Positions 54,979-64,000 of a DNA stretch of 64,000 bases are shown here, piece after piece. Origin of the DNA: Streptomyces hyderabadensis. GTDB lineage: Bacteria; Actinomycetota; Actinomycetes; Streptomycetales; Streptomycetaceae. The notes beneath the pieces were generated by a model that was given only the letters and a program-made list of their open reading frames with translations, was not told the origin of the DNA and ran no database searches. A program made the position numbers and the translations under genes. The DNA lies in NCBI RefSeq assembly GCF_020404845.1, contig NZ_JAIOJZ010000004.1, positions 62,001 through 126,000 on the forward strand, written 5' to 3'. Position 1 is the stretch's first letter. Every line of letters begins with the position of its first letter.

Positions 54979-56934
54979 ATGAGTGGCGAGTCATTCAACG
55001 GACCCATCGAGCCCTGCGAGCCCGTGGAACGCCGCGAGCCCTGCGAACCGTTCGACTGGCGTGCGTTCCTCGGGCGTTGGCAGGAGGAGTGGATGCCGCG
55101 GCCGGAGCGGGAGGGGGACCGCCGGACCGGCACCGTCGTGCTGGGCCGCGCGGGGGCCGACGAGGCGGCCGTCGCCGCGGCGGAGGAGCGGCTGGGGCGG
55201 CGGCTGCCGCCCTCGTACCGGCAGTTCCTGTCCGTGAGCGACGGGTGGTACGTGGACCAGATGGCCGGCGTCTACCGGCTCGGCGGGGTCGCGGACATCG
55301 ACTGGTTCGGGGATCCGTACGGGATGACGCCCATGTACGAGCGGGACCTGGGCGCCGACCCGTCGCCGGAGGAGACCCTGCTGGCCGGGATGTGGCGGCG
55401 GGCGCTGCGGCTGGAGACGGACTCGGACATGACGTACGCGCTGCTCGATCCAGGGGACCGCGACGAGGACGGTGAATGGGCGCTCTACGTCTACAAGGGC
55501 TGGAGCGGCGAGTTCCCGGACCGCTACCCGTCGTTCCGCGCGTACATGGAGGCCATGTACCGGCACTTCCACGCCACCCGGGCGGAGCGGGCCGACTTCG
55601 TGAACGCCACCACGCGCGAGCAGGACGCCCGGGTGGAGCGGGCGCGGCTGCTGGCCCTGCGCGGGCGCCACGAGGAGGCCGTACCGCTCCTGGAGGAGGC
55701 GTCCGGCTTCGGGCGGCCGCACAGTGCCGTACTGCTGAACCAGATACGGCACTTCCTGGCTCCGCACCGCTCCCGGGGGTACGGCGGCCTGGTGGCCGAG
55801 GCGGGCTGCCTGCCGGAGGTGCTGCCGGTGGAGGCCATGGAGCGGGCGCGGGACGGGCGGCGGCCCGACGGGGACGACCACTGGCTGGGGATGATGGCCG
55901 CGCGCGGCGTTGCCCGGGAGACGGCCGAGGCGGTGCTGGGGGCCCTGCGGGACGGCAGCCACCGCTATGCGCCCCGGGGCGCGTGGGGCCGGGCCGTGGC
56001 CGAGGCACGGGAGTCGGCCCGCTGGGGCGCGGGGGACGCGGCGTGGCGGGTGCTGCGGGAGGCGCTCCCGCGGTGGGAGCAGCCGGGGCCGGGGCTGATC
56101 GTCCCGCTCGGGCTGCTCGCCGACCCGGTGCTGGGGCCGCTGGTGACCCCGGAGCGGGGGCGGGAGGTGCTGGCGACGCCCCGGGCCGGGCAGCGGGGTC
56201 CGGCGCCCGTTCCGGCGCCCGATCTCGATCCGCCGGGGCTCGGCTGGCTGGCGGAGCCCGCGGCGCACCGCACGTCGCTCGGCGGCGGGTATCGCGGTGC
56301 CTGGGTCGAGGGGGTCGATCCGGCGCGTCTGCCGGGGCTCATCGGTGAGGAGGGCGCGGTCCTGAGTTCTCCGCTCCGTCCGTTCGACGTGTCCCGGCTG
56401 GCGGTCGGGGTCCACGGGCGGGAGGACGTGGAGCCGTGGGAGGACCGGGCCGTGGTCTCCGTCGGCCGCTCGGGATCGTGGGCCTTCGCCTTCGCCTTCG
56501 ACGGCCACGGCCGCAGCCGCTTCGGTCCTCGGTTCCGGTCCCCGGCCGCGGCCGCCTCCGCGGGCGGACGGGCCGTGGTGGTGTGGTGCGACCGGGGACC
56601 CGGGGACCCGGAGGGCCCTCCGGTCGCGTTCCACCTGTCGGTGGCCGAAGAGGGCACGGAGCTGTACGCGTTCACGGTGCGGGGTACGGAGACCGAGCGG
56701 TCCGGGGCGATACCCGAGGCCCTGGACCCGGACCGGCTGTTCGGGCCCGGGGCGGACGGAGTGGGGGGCGAGCGGCGGGTGCTCGACGCGTTGTACGGGG
56801 AACTCGGGCTCGCGCTGCCCCGGTTCGCGCTCACCCGGGGCAGCCTCCCCGCCTTCACCACCCGGTCCTGGACACGGGCGCCCCGCGAGGGCGAGCGGTT
56901 CGCCCACCTCTCCTTCACCAGGACCCGGCGGTGA
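54979..56934 (+). CDS. SMI1/KNR4 (SUKH) family protein
   Basis: A 651-residue cytoplasmic protein. The SUKH domain lies at about residues 50-190: EERLGRRLPPSYRQFLSVSDGWYV is the classic signature, followed by the W-rich KGWSGEFPDRYPSFRAYME. The remaining ~450 residues are an unrecognised, Ala/Arg-rich region with two possible repeats around LLDEAS-like helices, then a beta-rich C terminus (SVGRSGSWAFAFAFDGHG). SUKH proteins often act as immunity partners to toxins, but large single-copy Streptomyces members are usually solitary, and no toxin is obvious here. ATG 54979 is preferred over an upstream GTG-type extension. Confidence 0.88.
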   Translation: MSGESFNGPIEPCEPVERREPCEPFDWRAFLGRWQEEWMPRPEREGDRRTGTVVLGRAGADEAAVAAAEERLGRRLPPSYRQFLSVSDGWYVDQMAGVYRLGGVADIDWFGDPYGMTPMYERDLGADPSPEETLLAGMWRRALRLETDSDMTYALLDPGDRDEDGEWALYVYKGWSGEFPDRYPSFRAYMEAMYRHFHATRAERADFVNATTREQDARVERARLLALRGRHEEAVPLLEEASGFGRPHSAVLLNQIRHFLAPHRSRGYGGLVAEAGCLPEVLPVEAMERARDGRRPDGDDHWLGMMAARGVARETAEAVLGALRDGSHRYAPRGAWGRAVAEARESARWGAGDAAWRVLREALPRWEQPGPGLIVPLGLLADPVLGPLVTPERGREVLATPRAGQRGPAPVPAPDLDPPGLGWLAEPAAHRTSLGGGYRGAWVEGVDPARLPGLIGEEGAVLSSPLRPFDVSRLAVGVHGREDVEPWEDRAVVSVGRSGSWAFAFAFDGHGRSRFGPRFRSPAAAASAGGRAVVVWCDRGPGDPEGPPVAFHLSVAEEGTELYAFTVRGTETERSGAIPEALDPDRLFGPGADGVGGERRVLDALYGELGLALPRFALTRGSLPAFTTRSWTRAPREGERFAHLSFTRTRR

Positions 56935-57023
56935 CAGACCGCCGCGGGGGCGGCTAGCTTCGTTCCGGTACGCGCCGGGGGGCGGGTGCGCGTCGCACGG
57001 GTGGCACACGGAACGGGGCGGGC

Positions 57024-57722
57024 GTGGGGCTCAGGGTCTACGGGGTCGTTCTCCAGGTGGTGGCCTGCGGTTTGGCGGGGTGGCAGGTCTGGTTCCTCTG
57101 GGACCTGGCGGCCCGTGAGGCCTGGCCGGTGCACTACCCTCCCTGTCCGGTCGGTGAGCTGTGCGGCGGCGATCCGCTGGTGGACTACGCGCCGTTCCTG
57201 GGTGCCGGGTCCATGGCGCTGTTCGTCGCACTGTCCTGGCGCTTCCTGCACCGGGCCGCCGTGCCCGCGTCGGTGCTGCTCGCCGCGGTCGCCGGGCTGT
57301 ACGGGGTGGAGCGGACCGGGACGTCGGACGCGGCCTGGTCCGTGCTGTTCGCCGCGGTGGCGCTCGCCGCGAGCCTGGTGACCTGGTGGTGCGCGGCGAC
57401 CGGGCTGCGGCGGACCGCCGTCCTGCGGCGGTGGTCCCGGCGGTACCGGGTCGCGGACGCCCGCGTCGTCGACTGGCGGCGGCACGGGCCGGGTGGCTTC
57501 GGGGCGGGGCTGGCCGTGTTCCGGGACGAGGCGGGGGTGCGTCACCGGGTGCCCGTCGTCGTGGAGAGGTACGCGCTGGCGCGGCATCTCGTGGCCGTCT
57601 ACGATCCCGCCCGACCGGCCGATGCCCGTACCACCCGGGTGGCGGCGCCGCGTTCGCTGCGCCCGCTCGACGACGGCTCACCCGTGAACACGGCCGCGGC
57701 CGGGGAGGTGCGGACGTCGTGA
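57024..57722 (+). CDS. Membrane protein, DUF3592-like
   Basis: A 232-residue protein with four hydrophobic helices (about residues 5-25, 55-72, 78-95, 105-125) and a soluble C-terminal beta-rich part (ADARVVDWRRHGPGGFGAGLAVFRDEAGVRHRVPVVV), which resembles DUF3592 domains. An extracellular Cys pair (PPCPVGELCGG) may form a disulfide. GTG 57024 is used. It is coupled to the next membrane gene by a GTGA overlap. Function unknown. Confidence 0.75.
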   Translation: MGLRVYGVVLQVVACGLAGWQVWFLWDLAAREAWPVHYPPCPVGELCGGDPLVDYAPFLGAGSMALFVALSWRFLHRAAVPASVLLAAVAGLYGVERTGTSDAAWSVLFAAVALAASLVTWWCAATGLRRTAVLRRWSRRYRVADARVVDWRRHGPGGFGAGLAVFRDEAGVRHRVPVVVERYALARHLVAVYDPARPADARTTRVAAPRSLRPLDDGSPVNTAAAGEVRTS

Positions 57723-58351
57723 CCCTGCTGCGGAACTCGCTGCGCCGGCTGCTGGTCCCGGAGTGCTGGGTGACCGCGCTGCTCATCGGGGGCGCGCTGG
57801 TGGCCGTGGTGCGGGGCCTGGGGGACGGGCCGCGGTGGCTGCTGCCCGTCGGGCTCACCGTGTCCGCGTGTGCGCTGGGGCTCCTGGGCAGGGTCGCCGC
57901 GCCGAACACCATGGTGACCGGCGCGCCCACGGGACGCCGGGCGCTCGCCCCCGCGCTGGTCGTCTCCTCGTGCGTGGTGAACAAGCACACGGGCCGGCCG
58001 GCGCTCGACCGGCGGGACGCCTCCAGCGTGGCCGAGATGGAGCTGGTCGTGGTGGGGGACGAGGGCGTCCCGTACCGGGTGACGGTCCAGCATCCGCTGG
58101 ACGTGCGGGGGCTGTTGCACGGCGATGCCGTGGTCGTCGCGTACTCCACGAAGCGGCCCTGGCTGGTGGAGCTGGCCGATGACCCGCCGCGTGCGCTGCG
58201 GGAACGGGCCGAGGGCCTGGTCGCCGAGGGGGCGGTCCACCGGTCGCTGCCGGTTTCCCGCTACCCGGGCGCGGGTCTTCCGGACGGTGTGCTGCTGCCG
58301 TTGGCCGGACTCGTGGTCGCCGCGGTCCTGCTCGTACTGCTGGGGGTGTGA
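57719..58351 (+). CDS. Membrane protein, second of a coupled pair
   Basis: A 210-residue protein with two N-terminal helices (about residues 16-32 and 40-57), a cytoplasmic or extracellular beta-rich middle (MELVVVGDEGVPYRVTVQHPLDVRGL, GDAVVVAYSTKRPW) and one C-terminal helix (about 190-209). Its DUF3592-like core resembles that of the gene before it, so the pair may come from an old duplication. The GTG start overlaps the upstream stop (GTGA). Function unknown. Confidence 0.75.
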   Translation: MTLLRNSLRRLLVPECWVTALLIGGALVAVVRGLGDGPRWLLPVGLTVSACALGLLGRVAAPNTMVTGAPTGRRALAPALVVSSCVVNKHTGRPALDRRDASSVAEMELVVVGDEGVPYRVTVQHPLDVRGLLHGDAVVVAYSTKRPWLVELADDPPRALRERAEGLVAEGAVHRSLPVSRYPGAGLPDGVLLPLAGLVVAAVLLVLLGV

Positions 58352-58352
58352 C

Positions 58353-59192
58353 GTGGGCGAGATGCGGCCGACGGACGCGGTGACCGACGCGGACGCGGTG
58401 ACCGACGCGGACGCCGTGGCCGACGCGGTCGCCGTGGCCGGTGGGGGCGCCGGGCCGCAGGATGCGGTACCCGCGGGCTGGGAGGACGCGCCGGGCGGAC
58501 GCGTGGCGCCCGACCCCGTCCTGCCGCCGGGCGAGTGGCGTCGGCAGGTGTGGCGGGCCCGGGGGACTGCCCTGGCCTCGGCCCTGCTGGGCACCGCGGT
58601 GACCGGCCTGCTGGTGTGGGCACTGCTCCCGGCGCCCGACCCGCGCCCCGCGTCCGCGCCGCCCGCCCCCTCGGCGTCCGCCTCCGTGTCCCCGGCACCC
58701 GGGATCTCGGCTCCCACCACCGCCCCGGGCCCGTACCTGACGGCGCCCGACCGGGTGCGCAGCATCGTCGACAGCCTCGAACGGCGCACCGGCGGCACCG
58801 AGGTGTACTTCTTCTCGGTGTCGGAGCAGTACTCCTGGATCACGGTCCCCGTCGACGGCGGTACGGGCGAGTCCGCGCGGTACGAGTACCGGAGCGGGTC
58901 CGGGCTGCGGGGCCTCGGTGCCACGGGCCGGGAGCGCGCCGGCCGGCCGCGGTTCGACCTCGCGGACGTCGACTGGTCGGTGCTCCCTGAGCTGTACCGC
59001 CGGGCGGACGAAGCGCTCGGCTTCCCCACCGCCACCGAGCGCACCCTGCGGGTGGATCCCCGGAAGACACCGGTGCTGTCCGTGGAGCTGGACGACGGCA
59101 CGAGCATCGGGTGGATCGACGCGGACGTCGACGGCACCGTCGCCGAGGTGCACCCGCCGGTGCGGTACGCCTTCGGGACGCCGGCCCGCTGA
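58353..59192 (+). CDS. Membrane-anchored hypothetical protein with Ala-Asp-Val repeats
   Basis: A 279-residue single-pass protein starting GTG 58353, 1 bp after the previous stop. The N terminus repeats DAVTDADAV-type units (DNA repeats at 58376-58440), followed by one helix (about 72-92), a Pro/Ser/Ala-rich linker and an extracellular ~150-residue domain (VRSIVDSLERRTGGTEVYFFSVSEQYSWITVPVDGG, in part). I recognise no family. It completes a three-gene operon with the two preceding membrane proteins. That operon might form one membrane complex, by inference. Confidence 0.72.
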   Translation: MGEMRPTDAVTDADAVTDADAVADAVAVAGGGAGPQDAVPAGWEDAPGGRVAPDPVLPPGEWRRQVWRARGTALASALLGTAVTGLLVWALLPAPDPRPASAPPAPSASASVSPAPGISAPTTAPGPYLTAPDRVRSIVDSLERRTGGTEVYFFSVSEQYSWITVPVDGGTGESARYEYRSGSGLRGLGATGRERAGRPRFDLADVDWSVLPELYRRADEALGFPTATERTLRVDPRKTPVLSVELDDGTSIGWIDADVDGTVAEVHPPVRYAFGTPAR

Positions 59193-59254
59193 GTGGGGCG
59201 CTCGGCCCTGCCGGAGGGGCCGGCCGGGGCCGAGCCCGCCCCTTCCCGTACCGG

Positions 59255-59311
59255 GGACCACTCCCCGCTTGCCGTCGCACGTGACGCCGGCAGGTAACCG
59301 GGGAGTGGTCC
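59255..59311. terminator. Terminator between convergent genes
   Basis: GGACCACTCCCCG (59255-59267) and CGGGGAGTGGTCC (59299-59311) form a perfect 13-bp stem around a 31-base loop with further internal pairing. It separates the three-gene membrane operon from the convergent hydroxylase gene and can act in both directions. Confidence 0.8.
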
Positions 59312-59333
59312 ACGCTGGGGGCGGTCGCTCGCC

Positions 59334-61271
59334 TCAGGTGCGGGCCAGTACCGAGGCCACCACCTGGCGCAGCATCGACGCCGGGTCGGGGACGGGCCCC
59401 GGGGAGCGCCACGCCACGAAGCCGTCGGGGCGGACCAGGACCGCGCCGTCCCGGGTCACTCCGTGGGCGCGCGCCCAGTCGGTCTCCTCGTCGTCCGGGA
59501 CCAGGTCGGCCGCGGGGGTGCCGCCCACGCGGTACGACTTCAGCGGGACCCGCATCCCGGCGGCCACCTCTGCGGCCGCCTCGTGCCAGCCGGTGGGCTG
59601 GGCGGCGTCGCTGAGCAGGACCAGGGAGTCCTCGTAGAGGTCCAGGGTGGACAGGTGCTCCTCGCCCCGGCGGAGCCAGAGGTGCGGGGCCCGGCTGCCG
59701 GGCGCGCCGGTGAGGTCGAGGCCCTCCGGGACCACCGGGGTCGCCGGGTCGGCGCCGACCACCGCGCCCCGGGGGTAGCGGTAGCCGAGGGCGACGTTGA
59801 GGATCCCGCGCTGCGGACCGCCGCCGGGGCCGCCGGCACCGGGCCCGCCACCGGGTCGGCCTCCAGGTCCGCCCGGACCACCGGAGCCTCCCGGACCACC
59901 AGGGCCTCCCGGACCGCCGGCAACCCCGGGCGCACTGCCCGGGCCCCCGGCCCCGCCCGGACCGCGGACGTCCCCCGCACCACCGACACCCCCGGGCACA
60001 CCGCCCGGACCACCCGAACCCCCCGGACCACCAGGCACGCCACCCGGGCCCCCGGGACCGCCCGGACCGCCAGGCGCCCCGCCCCCCATGGCCGGGGGCG
60101 GGGCGAAGCCCGGGTGGCTGTGTTCGACCGAGCGGTGGGCCGCGCGGGCGCTGGTGGCCTCCGCGACCGGGCGGCGTTCGGTGTCGTAGGTGTCCAGGAG
60201 GCCCTCGCCCGCCCAGCCCTCGAGGACCGCGGCCAGCTTCCAGGCGAGGTTGTGGGCGTCCTGGATGCCGGTGTTGGAGCCGAACGCGCCGGTGGGCGAC
60301 ATCTCGTGGGCCGAGTCGCCGGCCAGCAGGACGCGGCCGGAGCGGTAGCTGCGGGCGACGCGCTGGGCGGCGTGCCAGGGGGCCTTGCCGGTGATCTCGA
60401 CGTCCAGGTCCGGGTCGCCGATCGCGCGGCGGATGTGGGCGGCGCAGCGCTCGTCGGTGAAGTCCTCCACCGTCTCGCCCTGTTCGGGGTGCCAGGGGGC
60501 GTGGAAGACCCAGTTCTCGCGGTTGTCGACCGGCAGGAGCGCCCCGTCGGCGTTCTCGGCCGTCAGGTAGCAGACGATGAAGCGGCGGTCGCCCACGACG
60601 TCGGCCAGCCGCCGGGAGCGGAAGGTGATGCTGACGTTGTGGAAGAGGTCGCCGGGTCCGCTCTGGCCGATGCCGAGCTGCTCGCGCACGGGGCTGCGGG
60701 GACCGTCGGCGGCGACCAGGTAGTCCGCGCGGATGGTGGTGTGCTCGCCGGTCTCCCGGCTCTTCACGATGGCCGTGACGCCTTCGGTGTCGGCCTCGAA
60801 GGAGAGCAGTTCGGTGCCGAACCGCAGGTCGCCGCCGAGGTTGGCGGCGTGGGCGAGGAGTTCGGGCTCCAGGTCGTTCTGGCTGCACAGGCACCACGAG
60901 CTGGGGCTGAAGCGGGCCAGGCCGTTGCCGGGGTCGATCTGCTTGAACAGCCACTCCCCCGCGTCGCCGACCAGGGTCGGCGTCTGCAGGATGCCGTGGT
61001 TGTCGGCCAGGGTGGCGGCGGCCCGGCGGATGTCGGGCTCGGTGCCGGCCACCCGGAAGATCTCCATCGTGCGGACGTTGTTGCCGCGCCCCCGCGGGTG
61101 GATGGAGGTGCCGGCGTGCCGCTCCACCAGGGTGTGCCTCACGCCCAGCCGGCCCAGGAACACGGAGGTCGACAGGCCCACCAGGGACCCGCCGACGACC
61201 AGCACCGGGACGCGGTGGGTCCGGTCGCCCCCGGGGGCGGCGCCGCCGGACCGGTCGGCTCTTGCGTTCAT
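59334..61271 (-). CDS. FAD-dependent polyketide hydroxylase (WhiE ORFVIII-like) with collagen-like insert
   Basis: A 645-residue aromatic hydroxylase of the UbiH/PheA-TetX class acting on spore-pigment polyketides. FAD motifs are VVGGSLVGLSTSVFLGRLGV (about residues 22-40), YLVAADGPRSPVREQLG and VLLAGDSAHEMSPTGAFG. A C-terminal thioredoxin-like domain follows. Between them, at DNA 59815-60087, lie ~91 residues made almost only of Gly and Pro with scattered Ser/Ala/Val, mostly PGG and GPG triplets. This insert explains why the protein is ~90 residues longer than I expect for the family. It diverges from the whiE ORFI-like gene, as in S. coelicolor. Confidence 0.92.
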   Translation of the reverse strand: MNARADRSGGAAPGGDRTHRVPVLVVGGSLVGLSTSVFLGRLGVRHTLVERHAGTSIHPRGRGNNVRTMEIFRVAGTEPDIRRAAATLADNHGILQTPTLVGDAGEWLFKQIDPGNGLARFSPSSWCLCSQNDLEPELLAHAANLGGDLRFGTELLSFEADTEGVTAIVKSRETGEHTTIRADYLVAADGPRSPVREQLGIGQSGPGDLFHNVSITFRSRRLADVVGDRRFIVCYLTAENADGALLPVDNRENWVFHAPWHPEQGETVEDFTDERCAAHIRRAIGDPDLDVEITGKAPWHAAQRVARSYRSGRVLLAGDSAHEMSPTGAFGSNTGIQDAHNLAWKLAAVLEGWAGEGLLDTYDTERRPVAEATSARAAHRSVEHSHPGFAPPPAMGGGAPGGPGGPGGPGGVPGGPGGSGGPGGVPGGVGGAGDVRGPGGAGGPGSAPGVAGGPGGPGGPGGSGGPGGPGGRPGGGPGAGGPGGGPQRGILNVALGYRYPRGAVVGADPATPVVPEGLDLTGAPGSRAPHLWLRRGEEHLSTLDLYEDSLVLLSDAAQPTGWHEAAAEVAAGMRVPLKSYRVGGTPAADLVPDDEETDWARAHGVTRDGAVLVRPDGFVAWRSPGPVPDPASMLRQVVASVLART

Positions 61272-61554
61272 GGTTCGTCCTCCGTTGTGCGACAGGTGCG
61301 CGACGGACGCGCGACAGACGTGCGAGTTGCGGGTGGGGTCCGACAGGGGTGCGCCGGGGCCTTCATGCATGCCCCGTACGGCCCGCCGGGGCCCGCGGCG
61401 GCGCAGGCTTCACCCGCTTAACCCTCCTGGTTCGCGGACCCCGCGGGCACGGCCCACGATCGTGCTTACGCGACCGTCGCACCCCGCCTGCCCGGCGGGC
61501 GCCGCCGACGATCGCCCCAGTCCACGAGGAAGACCCCGAGAAGAGGTGGGCCGG
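61272..61554. promoter_or_regulatory. Divergent promoter region of the spore-pigment cluster
   Basis: This 283-bp gap separates the hydroxylase gene from the main whiE-like operon. In S. coelicolor the equivalent region holds two divergent, sporulation-specific promoters dependent on whi genes and, for one of them, sigma F. I see no clear -35/-10 pair by eye, and no extra gene. The repeated GTGCGACAGGTGCGCGACGG / GCGCGACAGACGTGCGAG at 61287-61330 is a candidate regulatory stretch. Confidence 0.5.
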
Positions 61555-62748
61555 ATGACGGTCTCTCCCGTCGTAGCGACGGATGCCCCGAGCACGGATG
61601 CCACGGACGCGACGGACGCCACGCACAGCAAGGCCGTGGCGGCGGACGCCGGCGGCGTGTCGATATCCGCGTTCGACGGATCCCGCGTGCGGGTCGTCCT
61701 GATGCTGGACGTCCACGACGGAATGCAGCAGGAGTTCCTGGACGCCTACGAGCGCATCCGCGACCGGGTCGCCGCTGTTCCGGGACACGTCAGCGACCAG
61801 CTGTGCCAGTCCCTGGAGAACCCCACCCAGTGGCTGCTGACCAGTGAGTGGGAGAGTGCCGCGCCCTTCCTGGCCTGGGTCAACAGCGACGAGCACCTGG
61901 ACACCGTGGAGCCGTTGCAGACCTGCGTCCGGGACACCCGCTCGCTGCGCTACAGCGTCCTGCGGGAGACCGACGGCGCCCGGCCCGCACCCGGTGAGCC
62001 GCGCTCCGCGCCCCGGATCGGGGGCAACGTCGTACGCCACGCCCTGACCTTCACCGTGCGGCCCGGCACCGAGGCCGAGACCGCCCGGCTGCTGTCCGAG
62101 TACGTGTCGCCCGACGCCCACGTGGACGGCTCCACGCGGCTGCTGCGCACCTCGCTCTTCATGTCCGGCAACCGGATCGTGCGGGCCGTGGAGGTGCGCG
62201 GCGACCTGCAGACCGCGCTGCGGCACGTGGCCCGGCAGCCCGGGGTGCGGGCCGTGGAGGAGGCCCTGAACCCGTATCTGGAGCAGGACCGGGACCTCGC
62301 CGACCCGCACTCCGCCCGGCGCTTCTTCACCCGGGCCGCGATGCCGGCCGTCCACCACGCGACCTCCCCCGGCCGGTCCGGTGCGCACGTCGAGCGGATC
62401 GCGCTGCTCTACCCGGTGCGTCCCGGCGCCGGCGGGGAGCTGGCCCGGCTGCTGGCCCGCCGGGACGCCTCGGCCGCGCAGGACCCGGACGGCCCGGTGC
62501 GCGCCGCCACCGTCTTCCACCGCGACGACCTCGTCGTACGGCTCGTGGACGTGACCGGCGACCCCGAGGCCGCGCCCGCCGCCGTCCTGGGCCTGTACGG
62601 CTCCGAGGGCGCCGCGGCCGCCGAACGGCTGCTGGACACGGCCGCCGTCGGTGTCGACGGGGTACCGGCAGATGCAGCGGCGCAGGCCGCGCTGCTGGCC
62701 CGGCTGCGGATGACGCCCCTCACCGACCGGCGTTCGGCCGGTTCCTGA
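61555..62748 (+). CDS. WhiE ORFI-like protein (SchA/CurD family)
   Basis: A 397-residue protein homologous to WhiE ORFI, SchA and CurD of spore-pigment clusters. It seems to contain three repeats of a small ferredoxin-like (ABM-type) fold: [28 protein letters not shown], then [25 protein letters not shown], then [23 protein letters not shown], quoted in part. Its exact biochemical role is unknown, although its position suggests polyketide tailoring or a scaffold. [10 protein letters not shown] repeat precedes the first domain. ATG 61555 follows AGAGGTGGG. It is the first gene of the pigment operon. Confidence 0.9.
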   Translation: MTVSPVVATDAPSTDATDATDATHSKAVAADAGGVSISAFDGSRVRVVLMLDVHDGMQQEFLDAYERIRDRVAAVPGHVSDQLCQSLENPTQWLLTSEWESAAPFLAWVNSDEHLDTVEPLQTCVRDTRSLRYSVLRETDGARPAPGEPRSAPRIGGNVVRHALTFTVRPGTEAETARLLSEYVSPDAHVDGSTRLLRTSLFMSGNRIVRAVEVRGDLQTALRHVARQPGVRAVEEALNPYLEQDRDLADPHSARRFFTRAAMPAVHHATSPGRSGAHVERIALLYPVRPGAGGELARLLARRDASAAQDPDGPVRAATVFHRDDLVVRLVDVTGDPEAAPAAVLGLYGSEGAAAAERLLDTAAVGVDGVPADAAAQAALLARLRMTPLTDRRSAGS

Positions 62749-62927
62749 ACCACGCTCCCGCGACCGCACGGCCGCGCGACCGACCCGGCCGGGCCCGACG
62801 ACGTGCCCGACCGCCCGTCCGTCCGCGCGAACCCGCCCCGCCCCTCCGCTTCCTCCTGCTCCTCCCGCTCTCCTCCCGCTCCTCCCCCGCTTCTTCCCCT
62901 TCCTCCCGTCACCCCGGAGTGAACGAC

Positions 62928-63398
62928 ATGACAGACCAGCAGGTACGCATCGTCTCCCTCGGCGACATCGCGCCCAACCGCCGTCGCGGCGGAGACCTCC
63001 GCGCCCTTCTCACGCCCACCACCGCCGGGTCGACCAGCGGGTTCATGGGCGTGGCCATCGTGCAGCCCGGCGACCGCATCGCCGAGCACTACCACCCGTA
63101 CTCCGAGGAGTTCGTGTACGTCACGGAGGGCGCCCTCGAAGTGGACCTGGACGGGGTGCCGCACTCGCTCGCCACCGGGCAGGGGCTGCTGATCCCGCAG
63201 GACATGCGCCACCGCTTCCGCAACACGGGGGACGTCGAGGCGCGGCTCGTGTTCCACCTGGGGCCGCTCGCCCCGCGCCCGGAGCTGGGTCACGTCGACA
63301 CGGAGGACGCTCAGGGCAACGCGCTGCCCTGCGACGGGGCTCACGCGGGCCACGCCGGGCACGAGCGGCCCGCCCCGGCGGCCGAGGTGGTGTCATGA
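62928..63398 (+). CDS. Cupin protein (WhiE ORFII-like)
   Basis: A 156-residue single-domain cupin of polyketide clusters. Metal-binding residues are visible in [20 protein letters not shown] (His, His, Glu) and the second cupin motif contains [11 protein letters not shown] His/Ala-rich tail ([12 protein letters not shown]) follows. ATG 62928 lies eight bases from GGAG. It overlaps the KS-alpha start by four bases (ATGA). In whiE-type clusters such cupins are thought to act with the minimal PKS in first-ring events or tailoring. Confidence 0.92.
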   Translation: MTDQQVRIVSLGDIAPNRRRGGDLRALLTPTTAGSTSGFMGVAIVQPGDRIAEHYHPYSEEFVYVTEGALEVDLDGVPHSLATGQGLLIPQDMRHRFRNTGDVEARLVFHLGPLAPRPELGHVDTEDAQGNALPCDGAHAGHAGHERPAPAAEVVS

Positions 63399-64000
63399 CC
63401 CGGCGTCGGGTCGCCGTCACGGGCATAGGCGTCGTCGCCCCGGGCGGGATCGGCGTGCCCCAGTTCTGGGGGCTGCTGTCCGACGGCCGTACGGCGACGC
63501 GCCGCATCTCCCTGTTCGACCCGGCCGGGCTGCGTTCGCAGATCGCCGCCGAGTGCGACTTCGAGCCCGCCGACCACGGGCTCGGCCTCGCCACCGTCCA
63601 GCGCTGCGACCGGTACGTGCAGTTCGCGCTCGTCGCCGCCTCGGAGGCGGTCCGGGACGCGAACCTCGACATGAACCGCGAGGACCCCTGGCGGGCCGGG
63701 GCCACCCTCGGCACCGCGGTCGGCGGCACCACCCGGCTCGAACACGACTACGTCCTGGTCAGCGAGCGCGGCTCCCGCTGGGACGTCGACGACCGGCGGG
63801 CCGAGCCGCACCTGGAGCGCGCGTTCACCCCCGCCACCTTGTCCTCCGCGGTCGCCGAGGAGTTCGGGGTGCGCGGGCCGGTGCAGACGGTCTCCACCGG
63901 GTGCACGTCCGGTCTCGACGCGGTCGGCTACGCCTACCACGCGGTCGCCGAGGGCCGCATGGACGTGTGCCTGGCGGGAGCGGCGGACTCGCCGATATCG
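63395..64000 (+). CDS. Type II PKS ketosynthase alpha (WhiE ORFIII-like), 5' part
   Basis: The first 202 codons of a KS-alpha (KAS I/II family) that, with the chain-length factor and ACP, builds the aromatic spore-pigment polyketide. The start [18 protein letters not shown] is the standard KS opening, and the catalytic cysteine lies in [18 protein letters not shown] (about residue 173). The remainder, and presumably CLF, ACP and cyclase genes, lies beyond the window. It is coupled to the cupin gene (ATGA). Confidence 0.96.
   Translation, partial: MTRRRVAVTGIGVVAPGGIGVPQFWGLLSDGRTATRRISLFDPAGLRSQIAAECDFEPADHGLGLATVQRCDRYVQFALVAASEAVRDANLDMNREDPWRAGATLGTAVGGTTRLEHDYVLVSERGSRWDVDDRRAEPHLERAFTPATLSSAVAEEFGVRGPVQTVSTGCTSGLDAVGYAYHAVAEGRMDVCLAGAADSPIS

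Overview
The window is high-G+C actinobacterial DNA and almost certainly comes from a Streptomyces chromosome. Codon third positions are nearly all G or C, GTG and TTG starts are common, and genes often overlap by four bases (ATGA or GTGA). The gene order chitinase, atp operon, glyA, prfA, rpmE, rho, thrB, thrC, hom, lysA is the one I remember from S. coelicolor. The right end enters a spore-pigment (whiE-type) type II polyketide cluster. No database could be searched; names rest on motifs, length and context.

1-8.5 kb: the start of a 3-hydroxyacyl-CoA dehydrogenase gene; a TetR regulator divergent from a DrrAB-like ABC exporter; a PduO-type cobalamin adenosyltransferase; a membrane protein; a two-component pair; a secreted GH18 chitinase behind a promoter overlapped by two 12-bp direct repeats; and a DUF2550 protein whose last codons lie in a 17-bp perfect hairpin.

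8.6-34.6 kb, nearly all on the minus strand: the complete F1Fo ATP synthase operon (atpI-B-E-F-H-A-G-D-C), a MraY/WecA-type glycosyl-phosphate transferase, serine hydroxymethyltransferase, a LMW-PTP-like protein whose catalytic Cys is Ser, the tRNA-modifying threonylcarbamoyl-AMP synthase, prmC and prfA, rpmE, an LCP cell-wall ligase, rho, thrB, thrC, hom, lysA, an ArgS-related protein and a response regulator. Transcription therefore runs from amino-acid synthesis through termination and translation factors to energy genes.

34.7-43.1 kb: an actinomycete integrative and conjugative element (AICE) inserted at tRNA-Arg(CCG). It carries integrase, excisionase, a RepSA-type initiator broken by a one-base frameshift between its HUH and tyrosine motifs, small AICE proteins, an FtsK-like DNA translocase and a GntR/KorSA-type regulator facing two identical 15-bp palindromes. 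A low-G+C cargo gene follows. A diverged copy of the tRNA 3' end near 43,130 may be the other attachment site.

43.3-49.9 kb: an accessory patch. It holds a HEPN-like protein, a frameshifted PD-(D/E)XK-type nuclease, a 1.5-kb IS5-family element that carries a passenger gene within its inverted repeats, an unknown membrane protein, and a decayed NTF2-like gene.

49.9-59.2 kb: DUF523 protein, XRE regulator, secreted papain-like protease with a membrane-anchored partner, nitroreductase divergent from an Lrp-type regulator, a SUKH (SMI1/KNR4) protein and three membrane proteins.

59.3-64 kb: the whiE-like cluster. A hydroxylase with an unusual collagen-like insert diverges from ORFI, a cupin ORFII and the KS-alpha gene, which the window cuts.
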